Shown here one piece after another: positions 15,239 to 23,956 of a stretch of 64,000 bases of DNA (its first letter is position 1; each line of letters opens with the position of its first letter). The stretch lies in contig VSND01000003.1 of the NCBI GenBank assembly GCA_009774145.1, forward strand, positions 80,479 through 144,478, written 5' to 3'. A program made the position numbers and the translations under genes. This DNA is from Lachnospiraceae bacterium (lineage in GTDB: Bacteria > Bacillota > Clostridia > Lachnospirales > Lachnospiraceae). The notes beneath the pieces were generated by a model. That model saw only the letters and a list, made by a program, of their open reading frames with translations. It was not told the DNA's origin and did not search any database.

Positions 15239-15947
15239 TGGGAATGTCGATAACGTGTCACCGAATGGGAAGTGGGAATTTGACAGCGAAGTGGCGCGGT
15301 GCTTTGCAAATATGCTGGAGCGGAGCATCCCGGACTACCGGAGCATGAGGAGTCTGGTCTATGAGATAGGAGAAAAGTTCATCACTCCCGACACCTGGAT
15401 CACGGACATAGGGTGCTCTACCGGGCTTGCAATAGAGCCTTTTTACGAGAAACACGCGGACGAAAACAAGTATTTCCTCTGTGACAACTCCGCAGCAATG
15501 CTGGAGGAGTGCAGGAGTAAATTTTCGGTAGGCATCGGGGCCGGTTTTGTGAAATGCGTAAACGGTAACTTTTTTGAAGTGGAAATGCCCCTGGCAAACA
15601 GCCTGGTACTGTCCATCCTATCCATGCAGTTCATGCCCACATCGTACCGCCAGAAAATGCTGAATGACATATACGACCACATGCTGTACGGAGGGGCGCT
15701 TGTCTTTGTAGAGAAGGTAGTGGCGGACGGAGGGGCGGATGACCTTCTGGTGGATTTGTACTATGAGATGAAGCGCCGGAACGGCTACACGATTGAGAAG
15801 ATAGTGGAAAAGCGGAAGAGCCTGGAAAACGTGCTGTCTCCGCTGAAGCCTGGATGGAATGTGGAGATGCTGCACAATGCAGGGTTTAAGGTTGTGGATA
15901 TGTTCTGGAGATGCCTTAATTTCTGTGGATGGATTGCCATAAAATAA
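15228..15947 (+). CDS. CmoA-like carboxy-SAM synthase homologue
   Basis: 239 residues, overlapping the previous stop by 11 nt. Nearly the full length of E. coli CmoA can be laid alongside from memory: WEFDSEVARCFANMLERSIP, ITDIGCSTGLA (motif I), CDNSAAMLEECR, YGGALVFVEKV, FKR-like MKRRNGY, EKRKSLENVL and FWRCLNF. CmoA turns SAM plus prephenate into carboxy-SAM. The KR-NGY and KR-x2-LENV segments that contact the carboxy group are kept. No CmoB is present in the window. A phage carboxy-SAM synthase next to a ParB-methyltransferase fusion suggests a carboxymethyl-type modification (inference). Confidence 0.78.
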   Translation: MGSNGNVDNVSPNGKWEFDSEVARCFANMLERSIPDYRSMRSLVYEIGEKFITPDTWITDIGCSTGLAIEPFYEKHADENKYFLCDNSAAMLEECRSKFSVGIGAGFVKCVNGNFFEVEMPLANSLVLSILSMQFMPTSYRQKMLNDIYDHMLYGGALVFVEKVVADGGADDLLVDLYYEMKRRNGYTIEKIVEKRKSLENVLSPLKPGWNVEMLHNAGFKVVDMFWRCLNFCGWIAIK

Positions 15948-15985
15948 CCCGGAAGTAGTACCGCGGAGCGAAGGAGGTGGGCGAA

Positions 15986-16468
15986 GTGTCCAAAACCGAA
16001 AAGCCGTGGGAACGCCAGAAGGGGGAAACCGAGCAGGCATTTGAGGCGTTTGCAATCTACCGGGATTTAGGTCTAAAGAGGTCTAACCATGAAGTCTGCG
16101 AGCGGTTGTCTAAGAGTAGACAGCTCATTTCACGCTGGAAGTCTAAGTACGGATGGGACGAAAGGGTGAGGGCTTATGACAATGAGATGGAGCGCCAGGC
16201 ACACGCGGAGGCAGTCAAGGACCTAAAGGACATGACGAAGCGCCACACCAAGATTGCTGTTCAGATGCAGAAAAAGGCACTGGAGGCGTTGGAGAAGCTG
16301 AAAGTTGAGGACATGACGCCGAGGGACATCAAGGAGTATATCAAGATTGCTACCGAGCTGGAGAGGCTGAACCGGAGCGTGTCTGCAAGCGATAACGCGA
16401 TAGACGAGGAGGAGCAGACCAGGGTGGAGGTCTATATGCCGGAGAAGGAGGCTGACGAGGATGAATAA
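15986..16468 (+). CDS. terS: Terminase small subunit
   Basis: 160 residues from GTG 15986; AAGGAGG at 15971-15977 gives the right spacing (GTG 15977 lies inside the ribosome site). An N-terminal HTH (AFAIYRDLGLKRSNHEVCER, SRQLISRWKSKYGWDER) and long helices mark a small terminase that recognises the packaging site. It overlaps the large subunit by 8 nt. Confidence 0.85.
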   Translation: MSKTEKPWERQKGETEQAFEAFAIYRDLGLKRSNHEVCERLSKSRQLISRWKSKYGWDERVRAYDNEMERQAHAEAVKDLKDMTKRHTKIAVQMQKKALEALEKLKVEDMTPRDIKEYIKIATELERLNRSVSASDNAIDEEEQTRVEVYMPEKEADEDE

Positions 16469-17831
16469 AGTGATACGTCCCCAGAAAGGCCCCCAGGAGA
16501 AGTTCCTGGCTACCAGCGCGGATATAGCGATTTACGGAGGCGCCGCCGGTGGAGGAAAGACCTATGCAATACTCATGGAGCCGCTGCGGTACATCAACAC
16601 TAAGGGATATAGGGCAGTCATCTTCCGGAAGAATTTCAACCAGATATTTGCATCCGGCGGTATATGGGACGAGAGCCAGGAGATGTACGGAGACATAGCC
16701 GGTGCCAAATCCGTGCAGACGCCAAAATTCCGGTGGTCATTCAAGAGCAAGGCTAACATATACTTTGATTTCCTGGGGAGGGATGCGGATGTTGAGAAGT
16801 GGCAGGGTTCCCAGATAACATTCATAGGGTTTGACGAGCTGACGCATTTTTCAGAACGCCAGTTTTTTTATATGCTGTCGCGTAACCGCTCCACTTGCGG
16901 AGTGAAGCCTTACGTCAGAGCCACATGCAACCCGGACGCGGATTCATGGGTGGCAAAGTTCATTTCCTGGTGGATAAACCCGGAGACCGGATACCCTATT
17001 CCGGAGCGCTCTGGAAAAAAACGGTATATGGCGCGTGTGGATGATGAAGTGGTATGGGCCGACACAAGGAAGGAGCTTCTGGATAAAGGCATCAAGGCCG
17101 ACAAGGTTAAGAGCGTCACATTCATAGCAAGCACCCTGGCGGACAATAAAATCCTTATGGAGAAAGACCCAGGGTATAAGGCAAACCTGGAGGCTTTACC
17201 TTTGGTCGAGAGGGAGCGCCTGCTTCACGGCAACTGGAAAATCAAGCCTGCGGCCGGTCTGTATTTCAAGCGTGTACAGATTGGCACAATCCTGGATGCT
17301 GTGCCTGATGACATCGTTTCCATTGTACGCGGATGGGATCTTGCGGCTACCGATATGGACGAGGACGATGATGCGGCATATACATCCGGCGTTCTTATGG
17401 CAAAGAGGAGCAACGGAAGATTCGTTGTGATAGACGTGATAAACCAGCAGCTGAAAGCTGGTGATGTCCGGAAACTGGTTAGGACAACATCGGCGGTGGA
17501 CAATGCCAAATATGGATATGTGAGGCAGAGGCTACCGCAAGACCCGGGGCAGGCCGGTAAAGAGCAGGCACAAAGCTATATTGAGATGCTGGCAGGATAT
17601 GATGTGGTTACAAAGCAGGAATCCGGTAGCAAGCAGACCAGGGCGGAGCCTATGGCAGCTCAATGGCAGCTGGGATTATTCGATGTCGTGGCTGGGGCAT
17701 GGAACGAAGCATATTTTAATCAGCTGGAATCATTCCCGGAAAGCAAGTTCAAGGATATGGTGGATGCCGGTTCATCCGCTTTCAATGAGCTTACCCTGGG
17801 GATGGCATTCAATATTGACAACCTATTGTAG
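16461..17831 (+). CDS. terL: Terminase large subunit
   Basis: 456 residues. The ATPase domain has Walker A YGGAAGGGKTYA and Walker B FIGFDELTHF. The RNase-H-fold nuclease domain begins at RGWDLAATD, with acidic residues continuing at VVIDVINQQ. It cuts concatemers and drives DNA into the prohead through the portal encoded next. Confidence 0.94.
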   Translation: MNKVIRPQKGPQEKFLATSADIAIYGGAAGGGKTYAILMEPLRYINTKGYRAVIFRKNFNQIFASGGIWDESQEMYGDIAGAKSVQTPKFRWSFKSKANIYFDFLGRDADVEKWQGSQITFIGFDELTHFSERQFFYMLSRNRSTCGVKPYVRATCNPDADSWVAKFISWWINPETGYPIPERSGKKRYMARVDDEVVWADTRKELLDKGIKADKVKSVTFIASTLADNKILMEKDPGYKANLEALPLVERERLLHGNWKIKPAAGLYFKRVQIGTILDAVPDDIVSIVRGWDLAATDMDEDDDAAYTSGVLMAKRSNGRFVVIDVINQQLKAGDVRKLVRTTSAVDNAKYGYVRQRLPQDPGQAGKEQAQSYIEMLAGYDVVTKQESGSKQTRAEPMAAQWQLGLFDVVAGAWNEAYFNQLESFPESKFKDMVDAGSSAFNELTLGMAFNIDNLL

Positions 17832-17849
17832 GAAGGAAGTGAGGACTTT

Positions 17850-19742
17850 ATGGACGATACACAGAAAGCCAGGCTGGAAAAGCAGCGGCAGCTACAGAGA
17901 GGCGCGGCCATCATTGAGGGTACGCAGGAGCAGTTCCGGCAGGACGGTTACTCAAATATGCTCAATAAATACGGAACCGCGCAGGATAACTCCACCGCGT
18001 ACACCTACACGCAGGAGCCTTTTGTCTCTGACATGGAGCTTACCAGGCTGTATGAAGGGAATGGGCTTTTTGCGAAGATTATAGACCGCCCTTCCGAGGA
18101 GGCTGTTAAGCATGGCTATGATATTGATTTTGGGGATTCTGACGTATCGGAGTATATAGAGGACCGGATGGATTCATTACAGCTGGAGGATAAGTTTGCA
18201 ACGGCGGAAAAATGGGCCAGACTTTACGGTGGCGCGATCATCGTCATGCTGGTGGATGATGGCCGGGGGCTGGAGGAGCCTCTGAACTGGAGCGATGTCC
18301 GGAGCATCGAGGAGCTGCGAGTGTTCGAGAGGGCGGTTGTCCAGCCGGACTACACGAACCTCTACCATTTCAATTTTGCTGACAGCATGGATGGTGATGT
18401 GCCGTTTGGAGAGCCGGAGTATTACCAGGTATTCAGCGTATATGGCTATTTCGTTGTGCATCAGTCACGGTGCCTGGTATTCCGGAACGGACGCCTGCCA
18501 GAACAGACCACGAACACCAATTACCGGTATTGGGGCATCCCAGAGTATGTGAAGATAAGAAGCGCTCTCCGGGAGTGCGTAACATCCCACGGAAACGGCG
18601 TGAAACTGCTGGAGCGGTGCGTCCAGGCCATATACAAGATGAAGAACCTCTCTAATATGCTGGCAACGGACGAGGGTGAGGATAAGGCAATCCGGAGGCT
18701 CCAGCTGATTGATATGGCAAGGGGTATTCTGAACAGCATAGCCATTGATACCGAGGGGGAGGACTACGATTTCAAGAATATCACGATGGCAGGGGTGAAG
18801 GACATCCTGGATGCTACATGCAATATGCTGTCAGCTGTTACGGACATTCCACAGACAATCCTATTCGGACGCTCTCCTGCCGGGATGAACTCCACTGGCG
18901 AGAATGACATGGAGAATTATTATAACATGGTGGAGAACATCCAGAAGGAGAACATGAAAGGCAGCTCCCGGACGGTAATAGACCTCATGCTTATCCAGGG
19001 CAAGCGCGAGGGACGGTTCAAGGAGATTCCCAGGTACAAGGTAAAGATGGCGGCTCTTTGGTCTACGTCCGACAAAGAGCAGGCGGATATATCCAAAACC
19101 AAAGCGGATACGGAGCTTGTGAAAGCCCAGACAGCGCAAATCTACATGGATTCTTCTGTCATTGACCCTTCCGAAGTCAGAAAGAACCTGGCAGCAGAGG
19201 GGGAGTTTGAGATTGAGAACCTAATCACGGAGGATGACCTGGACATTACCGGGGAGGGGATGGAGCCTGGAAACATTCCGGATCACGGCATGGTACCGGC
19301 ATCCGAACCTGCAGCAACCGGAGAGGAGGCGGCAACGGACGCGGACGATTTACCAGCCGCTGCGGTCCTGGTTATTCATGACGGGAAAATCCTGGCGGCA
19401 TCCAGGCGCGGCAGCGAGGGCATCTGCGGGCCTGGCGGGAAGGTGGAGCGTGGGGAATCCACCGAGGATGCGGCAAAGAGGGAGGCGATGGAGGAGTTCA
19501 ACATCATGCCTCTAAATCTCATACCGATAGGGATATACGAAAGCCCCGGCGGACCGTATCTTTCATCGCAGATTTTCTTTGCGGATGAATTTACCGGAAA
19601 GCCGGAGGCAGATGGTGACGAGATGCTGGATGCGGCATGGTATACGCTGCCGGAGCTTTACCAGAAAAACCTCTTTCCGCCGTTTGAGAAAAGCCTGGAC
19701 ATTCTCCTGGAGATTCTGAATGGGGGCGGTCCGGATGGATGA
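17850..19742 (+). CDS. Portal protein (DUF1073) fused to a Nudix hydrolase domain
   Basis: 630 residues. Residues 1 to about 460 are a DUF1073-type portal (NGLFAKIIDRPSEEAVKHG, ARLYGGAIIVML, ITDIPQTILFGRSPAGMNST, NYYNMVENIQKE). After an Ala/Glu-rich linker, residues about 510-625 form a Nudix domain with box GGKVERGESTEDAAKREAMEEF, matching GX5EX7REUXEE except that the following G is N. Portals normally end after the clip/wing region, so the appended Nudix domain would be displayed 12-fold at the capsid vertex. Its substrate is unknown. Confidence 0.85.
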   Translation: MDDTQKARLEKQRQLQRGAAIIEGTQEQFRQDGYSNMLNKYGTAQDNSTAYTYTQEPFVSDMELTRLYEGNGLFAKIIDRPSEEAVKHGYDIDFGDSDVSEYIEDRMDSLQLEDKFATAEKWARLYGGAIIVMLVDDGRGLEEPLNWSDVRSIEELRVFERAVVQPDYTNLYHFNFADSMDGDVPFGEPEYYQVFSVYGYFVVHQSRCLVFRNGRLPEQTTNTNYRYWGIPEYVKIRSALRECVTSHGNGVKLLERCVQAIYKMKNLSNMLATDEGEDKAIRRLQLIDMARGILNSIAIDTEGEDYDFKNITMAGVKDILDATCNMLSAVTDIPQTILFGRSPAGMNSTGENDMENYYNMVENIQKENMKGSSRTVIDLMLIQGKREGRFKEIPRYKVKMAALWSTSDKEQADISKTKADTELVKAQTAQIYMDSSVIDPSEVRKNLAAEGEFEIENLITEDDLDITGEGMEPGNIPDHGMVPASEPAATGEEAATDADDLPAAAVLVIHDGKILAASRRGSEGICGPGGKVERGESTEDAAKREAMEEFNIMPLNLIPIGIYESPGGPYLSSQIFFADEFTGKPEADGDEMLDAAWYTLPELYQKNLFPPFEKSLDILLEILNGGGPDG

Positions 19743-20664
19743 AAAGATGCTGAACAAAGAGCTGATGGCGAAAGTCAGCCGGAAGTTCTACGGACATACG
19801 AACCTATACAGCAAGTATACGCCGAAGATTCCGGAGGGCGCGGAACGCGAGTATATCCGCATGGTGAATGAATACACCGGCATCCTCAAAGAGGAGCTGG
19901 AGGCGGAGTTCCCTACACTCAAAGAGATTTACAAGAGGGAGAGGGATGCGGAAGTCCAGGGGCGACGGGAAGATTCGGCAACGGATTTCCTTCTGGCGGT
20001 AATCGGCATATTTAACAGAATACGGAACAAAGTAGCTGCTAGGTGTCTTTCCTTCGGCTTGAAGAAAAGGCTTTTGAACCTGGCGCTTATTAACCGGCGG
20101 ATGACAACCAAAGAATGGGAAAAGGTCATCCGTACCAGCCTGGGAATAGACATCCGCAAGGACTACTACCTGGGCGATTTTTATTTAGATCAGCTGGCAA
20201 AGTGGGTGAGTGAGAATGTGGACTTAATCACTTCCATACCGGAGAATACGCTGGATAAGATGAAGGATATTGTCCTGGATGGATTCAACCGCGGGCGCAG
20301 GACTACGGACATCGCAAAGGACATCCAGCTTGCATATGGCGTGAGCAGGAAAAAGGCGCGGTTCATAGCAAGGGACCAGACGGCAAAACTCAACGGCCAG
20401 ATTCAACGCGCCCAACAGATGGATGCAGGAATCACGGAGTATATCTGGAGTGATTGTGGAGATGAACGTGTCCGCAGGAGCCACCGGAGGCTGAACGGCC
20501 AGAAGTTTTCCTGGGAAGGGGAAGGGCCGGAGACCGACAATGGGAGGCACTGTCATCCCGGCCAGGATTTCAACTGCCGCTGCATAGGCAGGCCGGTATT
20601 CAACCGGAACACGCTGAACCTTCCGGTAAAGGAGGATGGCGGCATAAAGGTAACAATCAAATGA
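19735..20664 (+). CDS. Head morphogenesis protein (Mu gpF / SPP1 gp7-like)
   Basis: 309 residues from ATG 19735, overlapping the portal stop. The C-terminal domain shows the family signature (KARFIARDQTAKLNGQIQRA, YIWSDCGDERVRRSHRRLNG, HPGQDFNCRCIGRPV). A minor capsid protein thought to help start assembly or DNA ejection. The portal and gpF-like pair is the usual order. Confidence 0.88.
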   Translation: MDEKMLNKELMAKVSRKFYGHTNLYSKYTPKIPEGAEREYIRMVNEYTGILKEELEAEFPTLKEIYKRERDAEVQGRREDSATDFLLAVIGIFNRIRNKVAARCLSFGLKKRLLNLALINRRMTTKEWEKVIRTSLGIDIRKDYYLGDFYLDQLAKWVSENVDLITSIPENTLDKMKDIVLDGFNRGRRTTDIAKDIQLAYGVSRKKARFIARDQTAKLNGQIQRAQQMDAGITEYIWSDCGDERVRRSHRRLNGQKFSWEGEGPETDNGRHCHPGQDFNCRCIGRPVFNRNTLNLPVKEDGGIKVTIK

Positions 20665-20679
20665 TAGGAGGTATCAGAG

Positions 20680-20937
20680 ATGGAAAACGCTGTAAAAGCG
20701 ATTTGCCAGGCTTTAATAGAGGAGGCTGGATTAGTTATCAGTCACACTGATAAAATCGCTGCTTTAGGCTCCAGCGACGCCAGAACAACAGCACAAGCGA
20801 TTGACGGTATGCGCCTGGATGCAGTGGAACATATCCAGAATCTTACACTGGAGCTTACAAGGCTAATCACTTCCGGAGAGGAGCCTGGAGAGGCAGAATC
20901 TGGAGGGGAGCCGGAAGGGGAGGGGGAGGCTGAATGA
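20680..20937 (+). CDS. Small head-region protein
   Basis: 85 residues. A helical N-terminus (VKAICQALIEEAGLV, LEHIQNLTLELTRL-like) and a Gly/Glu tail. Sits between the gpF-like and protease genes; function unknown. Confidence 0.55.
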   Translation: MENAVKAICQALIEEAGLVISHTDKIAALGSSDARTTAQAIDGMRLDAVEHIQNLTLELTRLITSGEEPGEAESGGEPEGEGEAE

Positions 20938-22370
20938 CTGAACCGAAATTGAGGAAAGTGCGGCGCCTGGACACTATCCGGCTGGATAAGGACGATAGGA
21001 CGTACTTCACAGAAGAAGGGTATCTGGTAGACCACCCGATTCTTACATCGTGTGGGATATTTGAATACACAAACCCCGATGGTAGTATTCGGAGGGAATT
21101 GCGACTGCCGGAGCATGTGTTCAACGGGAAATCGCTGGCTACATACAAAGGCAAGCCCATTATCATCACCCACGAGGCAGGCATCGTGAGCAAAGATAAT
21201 GTGGATAAGGAGCAGATTGGAACCATCCTCACAAATGGGTACCAGGACAGAGAGGATGTCCGTGCCGAAATCATCATCCATAATACGGATGCCATGAAGG
21301 ACAGCGGACTGAAAGAACTCTCCCTGGGGTACAACCTGGACCTGGTGGAGGAGCCGGGGACTTACAACGGCGAACCTTACGATGCAATCCAGACGAATAT
21401 TGTCATAAACCACCTGGCACTTGTGGCATCGGCACGAGCCGGGGAGCAGGCCAGGCTCAACATTGACGGTTCGGACGAACCAGAACTTAAAGGAGGTAAA
21501 TTGATGGCAAGAGAAACAAGAAGCCGCGCAGATGGCGGCGCAATGTCACCGGAGGAGCTTAAAAAGGCCATAGAAGCGTATAAGGAGCGCAAGGCCGGTA
21601 GAGCTGCCGCCGGGGGCGAGGAGAAACCGGCAGCTGATGAAGCCGGGGCAGCTATGGCAGAGGCAGAGGAACCCACCGAGGAGCCTGCAACCGAGGAGGA
21701 GAAAGCAGCAGACGGAGAAGGGTGTGAGGAGCCTGCATCGGAGGAGGGGAGTTCTCCTGCCGACATCGCGCAGATGGTGAAAGACCGGCGCGACCGCAGG
21801 GATGCAGAGGAAGACCCGAAGGATGTTGAAGGAGCTATGGGCGTCATCGCACAGCAGGACGAGGACATTGACATGCTCCTGGCCTGCCTGGAGAAGATGA
21901 TGGCCGATGCGGCAGTGGACAGCGCGGATAACGCAGACGGCGGAGCCGATGCTGCCGACCAGGCGGACAATGCCGACCAGGAGGATGGTTCCGATGACAA
22001 GAGCGGTTCCCTAAACGCGGATTCAGCGGATGAAATCTTCCGTCAGCGTTTGAGCATCTGCCGGATCGGTGACAAGCTCCGCATGGACGGCCTGGAGAAT
22101 AAGAGCATCCTGGAGGGTAAAAAGGCTATCATCGCTAAAGTCCTTCCGGCCATGAGACTTGACGGAAAGAGCCGGGCCTATGTGGATGCCGCCTATGACA
22201 TGGCTGTGAATGAGGTCAATAAGCGGAAGGATGTTTCCTTCCAGAAAAAGCAGATGGCCGGAAAACCGGCTCCTGCACAGGCAACCAGGGCAGACGGTAA
22301 TCCTGCCGGTAAAAGCGCAGCGGCGCAGGCAAGACAGCGCATGATTGATAGAGAAGGAGGTAAGCAGTAA
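20934..22370 (+). CDS. DUF2213 prohead protease with C-terminal scaffold
   Basis: 478 residues. Residues 1 to about 180 are the DUF2213 protease-like domain (KGKPIIITHEAG with His80, LKELSLGYNLDL with Ser130, and NHLALVASARAG with His160), the likely His/Ser catalytic set. Residues 190-478 are acidic, coiled and low-complexity, as expected of a scaffold digested during maturation. A perfect internal ribosome site at 21490-21496 precedes Met191 at the domain border. Confidence 0.82.
   Translation: MTEPKLRKVRRLDTIRLDKDDRTYFTEEGYLVDHPILTSCGIFEYTNPDGSIRRELRLPEHVFNGKSLATYKGKPIIITHEAGIVSKDNVDKEQIGTILTNGYQDREDVRAEIIIHNTDAMKDSGLKELSLGYNLDLVEEPGTYNGEPYDAIQTNIVINHLALVASARAGEQARLNIDGSDEPELKGGKLMARETRSRADGGAMSPEELKKAIEAYKERKAGRAAAGGEEKPAADEAGAAMAEAEEPTEEPATEEEKAADGEGCEEPASEEGSSPADIAQMVKDRRDRRDAEEDPKDVEGAMGVIAQQDEDIDMLLACLEKMMADAAVDSADNADGGADAADQADNADQEDGSDDKSGSLNADSADEIFRQRLSICRIGDKLRMDGLENKSILEGKKAIIAKVLPAMRLDGKSRAYVDAAYDMAVNEVNKRKDVSFQKKQMAGKPAPAQATRADGNPAGKSAAAQARQRMIDREGGKQ
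21504..22370 (+). CDS. Nested scaffold protein from an internal start
   Basis: In frame with the protease gene. ATG 21504 is preceded by TTAAAGGAGGTAAATTG, as strong a ribosome site as any gene in the region. The product would be the 288-residue scaffold alone (MARETRSRADGG onward). This parallels the lambda C/Nu3 arrangement, where protease-scaffold fusion and free scaffold come from one gene. Confidence 0.65.
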   Translation: MARETRSRADGGAMSPEELKKAIEAYKERKAGRAAAGGEEKPAADEAGAAMAEAEEPTEEPATEEEKAADGEGCEEPASEEGSSPADIAQMVKDRRDRRDAEEDPKDVEGAMGVIAQQDEDIDMLLACLEKMMADAAVDSADNADGGADAADQADNADQEDGSDDKSGSLNADSADEIFRQRLSICRIGDKLRMDGLENKSILEGKKAIIAKVLPAMRLDGKSRAYVDAAYDMAVNEVNKRKDVSFQKKQMAGKPAPAQATRADGNPAGKSAAAQARQRMIDREGGKQ

Positions 22371-22870
22371 TGGCAGCACAGATGAATTACAGTTTCGATA
22401 CTCCGAAGGGTGTCGCAGGCGGCAAAGTAGACCTTGCGTATGACGAGGTAGTGACGAGGCAGAATGAGGAGGCCGATGGCGTTCTCAAATTCGGTATGGC
22501 GGCAGCTGTGGGAACGTCCGCAGGCTCTACGGTCAAGGTTCCGGCAGCTGGCACCACAAAGGCGCAGATCGAGGGCGTTGTCCTCCATGCGGCGAACACG
22601 GAGCAGGACATGTCCGGGAAGGTCATTCTGAAAAAGGATGTATCGGTCGGCATCATGCGTAAAGGGCATGTATGGGGCAGGCTTGCGGCTGATGCGGTTC
22701 CCACCTATGCACAGACGGCCTATGTGGTGACTTCCGGGAAAGATGCCGGAGCCTTTACCCACCTGGAGACCCAGACCGGCGATGATGGGGCGGCGAACCT
22801 GGACATCGGGGCGAAGTTCGGCAACGTAAGCGATACTGATAATGGCATTGCAGTCATTGAGTTAGGCTAA
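22370..22870 (+). CDS. Capsid decoration / structural cement protein
   Basis: 166 residues, ATG overlapping the previous stop. Beta-rich with VLKFGMAAAVGT, VEGVVLHAA-like IEGVVLHAANTEQD, VGIMRKGHVWGRL and a small C-terminal domain. Matches the DUF2190/structural-cement pattern placed just before the major capsid gene. Confidence 0.75.
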   Translation: MAAQMNYSFDTPKGVAGGKVDLAYDEVVTRQNEEADGVLKFGMAAAVGTSAGSTVKVPAAGTTKAQIEGVVLHAANTEQDMSGKVILKKDVSVGIMRKGHVWGRLAADAVPTYAQTAYVVTSGKDAGAFTHLETQTGDDGAANLDIGAKFGNVSDTDNGIAVIELG

Positions 22871-22890
22871 GAAAAGGAGGAGACTGAACA

Positions 22891-23940
22891 ATGAACGAAA
22901 ACAAGAGGTACAATCCCGATATGCCGTCCGAAGGTTACGACCAGGCGGACTATGAGGCATTGAAGGCATCCAACATCATTCCTACCCTGGCAACCGTAAA
23001 GGGGATGCACTTTGACAGCGCGGAGGATGCGAGTATTTTCTTTGCAAGGGAGCTGGACTATGTAAAGTCCAAGGCCTATGACAAGATTTATCCGGAGTTT
23101 ACCGCTCTGAACCATTTTCCGATCACCCATGAGGTTCCGGAAGGTGCGGAAACCATGACGTATTACAGCTATGAGAAGACCGGCTTTGCTGCTATCATCA
23201 GCAACTACGCTACCGACCTTCCCAGGGCTGATGTGAAGGGAGAGCCGACCACGGCATCCGTGAAGTCCATCGGTGACAGCTACGGTTACTCCATCCAGGA
23301 AATGAGGGCCAGCCGACATGCAGGAAAGAGCCTGGACACCAGAAAAGCAGATGCGGCGCGTTATGCTATCGACCGGACGGCCAACACCATCGCATTTGCC
23401 GGTGATAAAAAGCATAAGCTCATGGGTATGCTGTCCGCCGACAATAACATCCCTCTGTACACGCTCTCTACCGTGGAAGTGGACGGGGTACAGCATACGG
23501 AGTTCAAGTACAAGAGCGCACAGCAGATTTTGGATGACATTAACGGCATGTTCGGCTATATGGCGAGGATTACCCAGGACGTAGAGAGAGCGGATACTCT
23601 GATGCTGCCCTCCGATGTCTACATCGACATTTCCACCAGGCAGATTCCGAATACCGGATTTACGGTGAAGAAATTCCTGCTGGAGAACGCGCCGTATTTG
23701 AAGGACATCATTCCCGCTCCGGAAATGTCCGGTAATAGTAAGTCCACGAACCCTTACGGCAAGAATGTGATGATGCTCTACACCAACAGCGAGGAGAAGT
23801 TCTCCCTGGAGATTCCGATGGCGTTCTACCAGTACCCTCTCCAGAACCGCAACCTGGAGGTAATCATCCCTTGCGAGGAGAGGATCGCTGGCATTGTTCT
23901 GTATTATCCGCTGTCCGCGCTTATTGCGGTCGGTGTCTAA
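22891..23940 (+). CDS. Major capsid protein (DUF2184-like)
   Basis: 349 residues behind AAAAGGAGGAG. HK97-fold-like encapsulation features: ARELDYVKSKAYDKIYPEF, MTYYSYEKTG, GYSIQEMRASRHAGKSLDTR, LMLPSDVYIDISTRQIPNTG, and a terminal IAGIVLYYPLSALIAVGV. Position after protease, scaffold and cement fits. Confidence 0.88.
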   Translation: MNENKRYNPDMPSEGYDQADYEALKASNIIPTLATVKGMHFDSAEDASIFFARELDYVKSKAYDKIYPEFTALNHFPITHEVPEGAETMTYYSYEKTGFAAIISNYATDLPRADVKGEPTTASVKSIGDSYGYSIQEMRASRHAGKSLDTRKADAARYAIDRTANTIAFAGDKKHKLMGMLSADNNIPLYTLSTVEVDGVQHTEFKYKSAQQILDDINGMFGYMARITQDVERADTLMLPSDVYIDISTRQIPNTGFTVKKFLLENAPYLKDIIPAPEMSGNSKSTNPYGKNVMMLYTNSEEKFSLEIPMAFYQYPLQNRNLEVIIPCEERIAGIVLYYPLSALIAVGV

Positions 23941-23956
23941 GGAAGGAGGAAAACAC

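Noticed and set aside
17850..19742. Anti-CBASS (Acb1) activity of the portal gene
   Set aside because: Some DUF1073 entries carry an Acb1-related label, but this sequence is a portal by context and length; no Acb1 catalytic His motif pair was identified.
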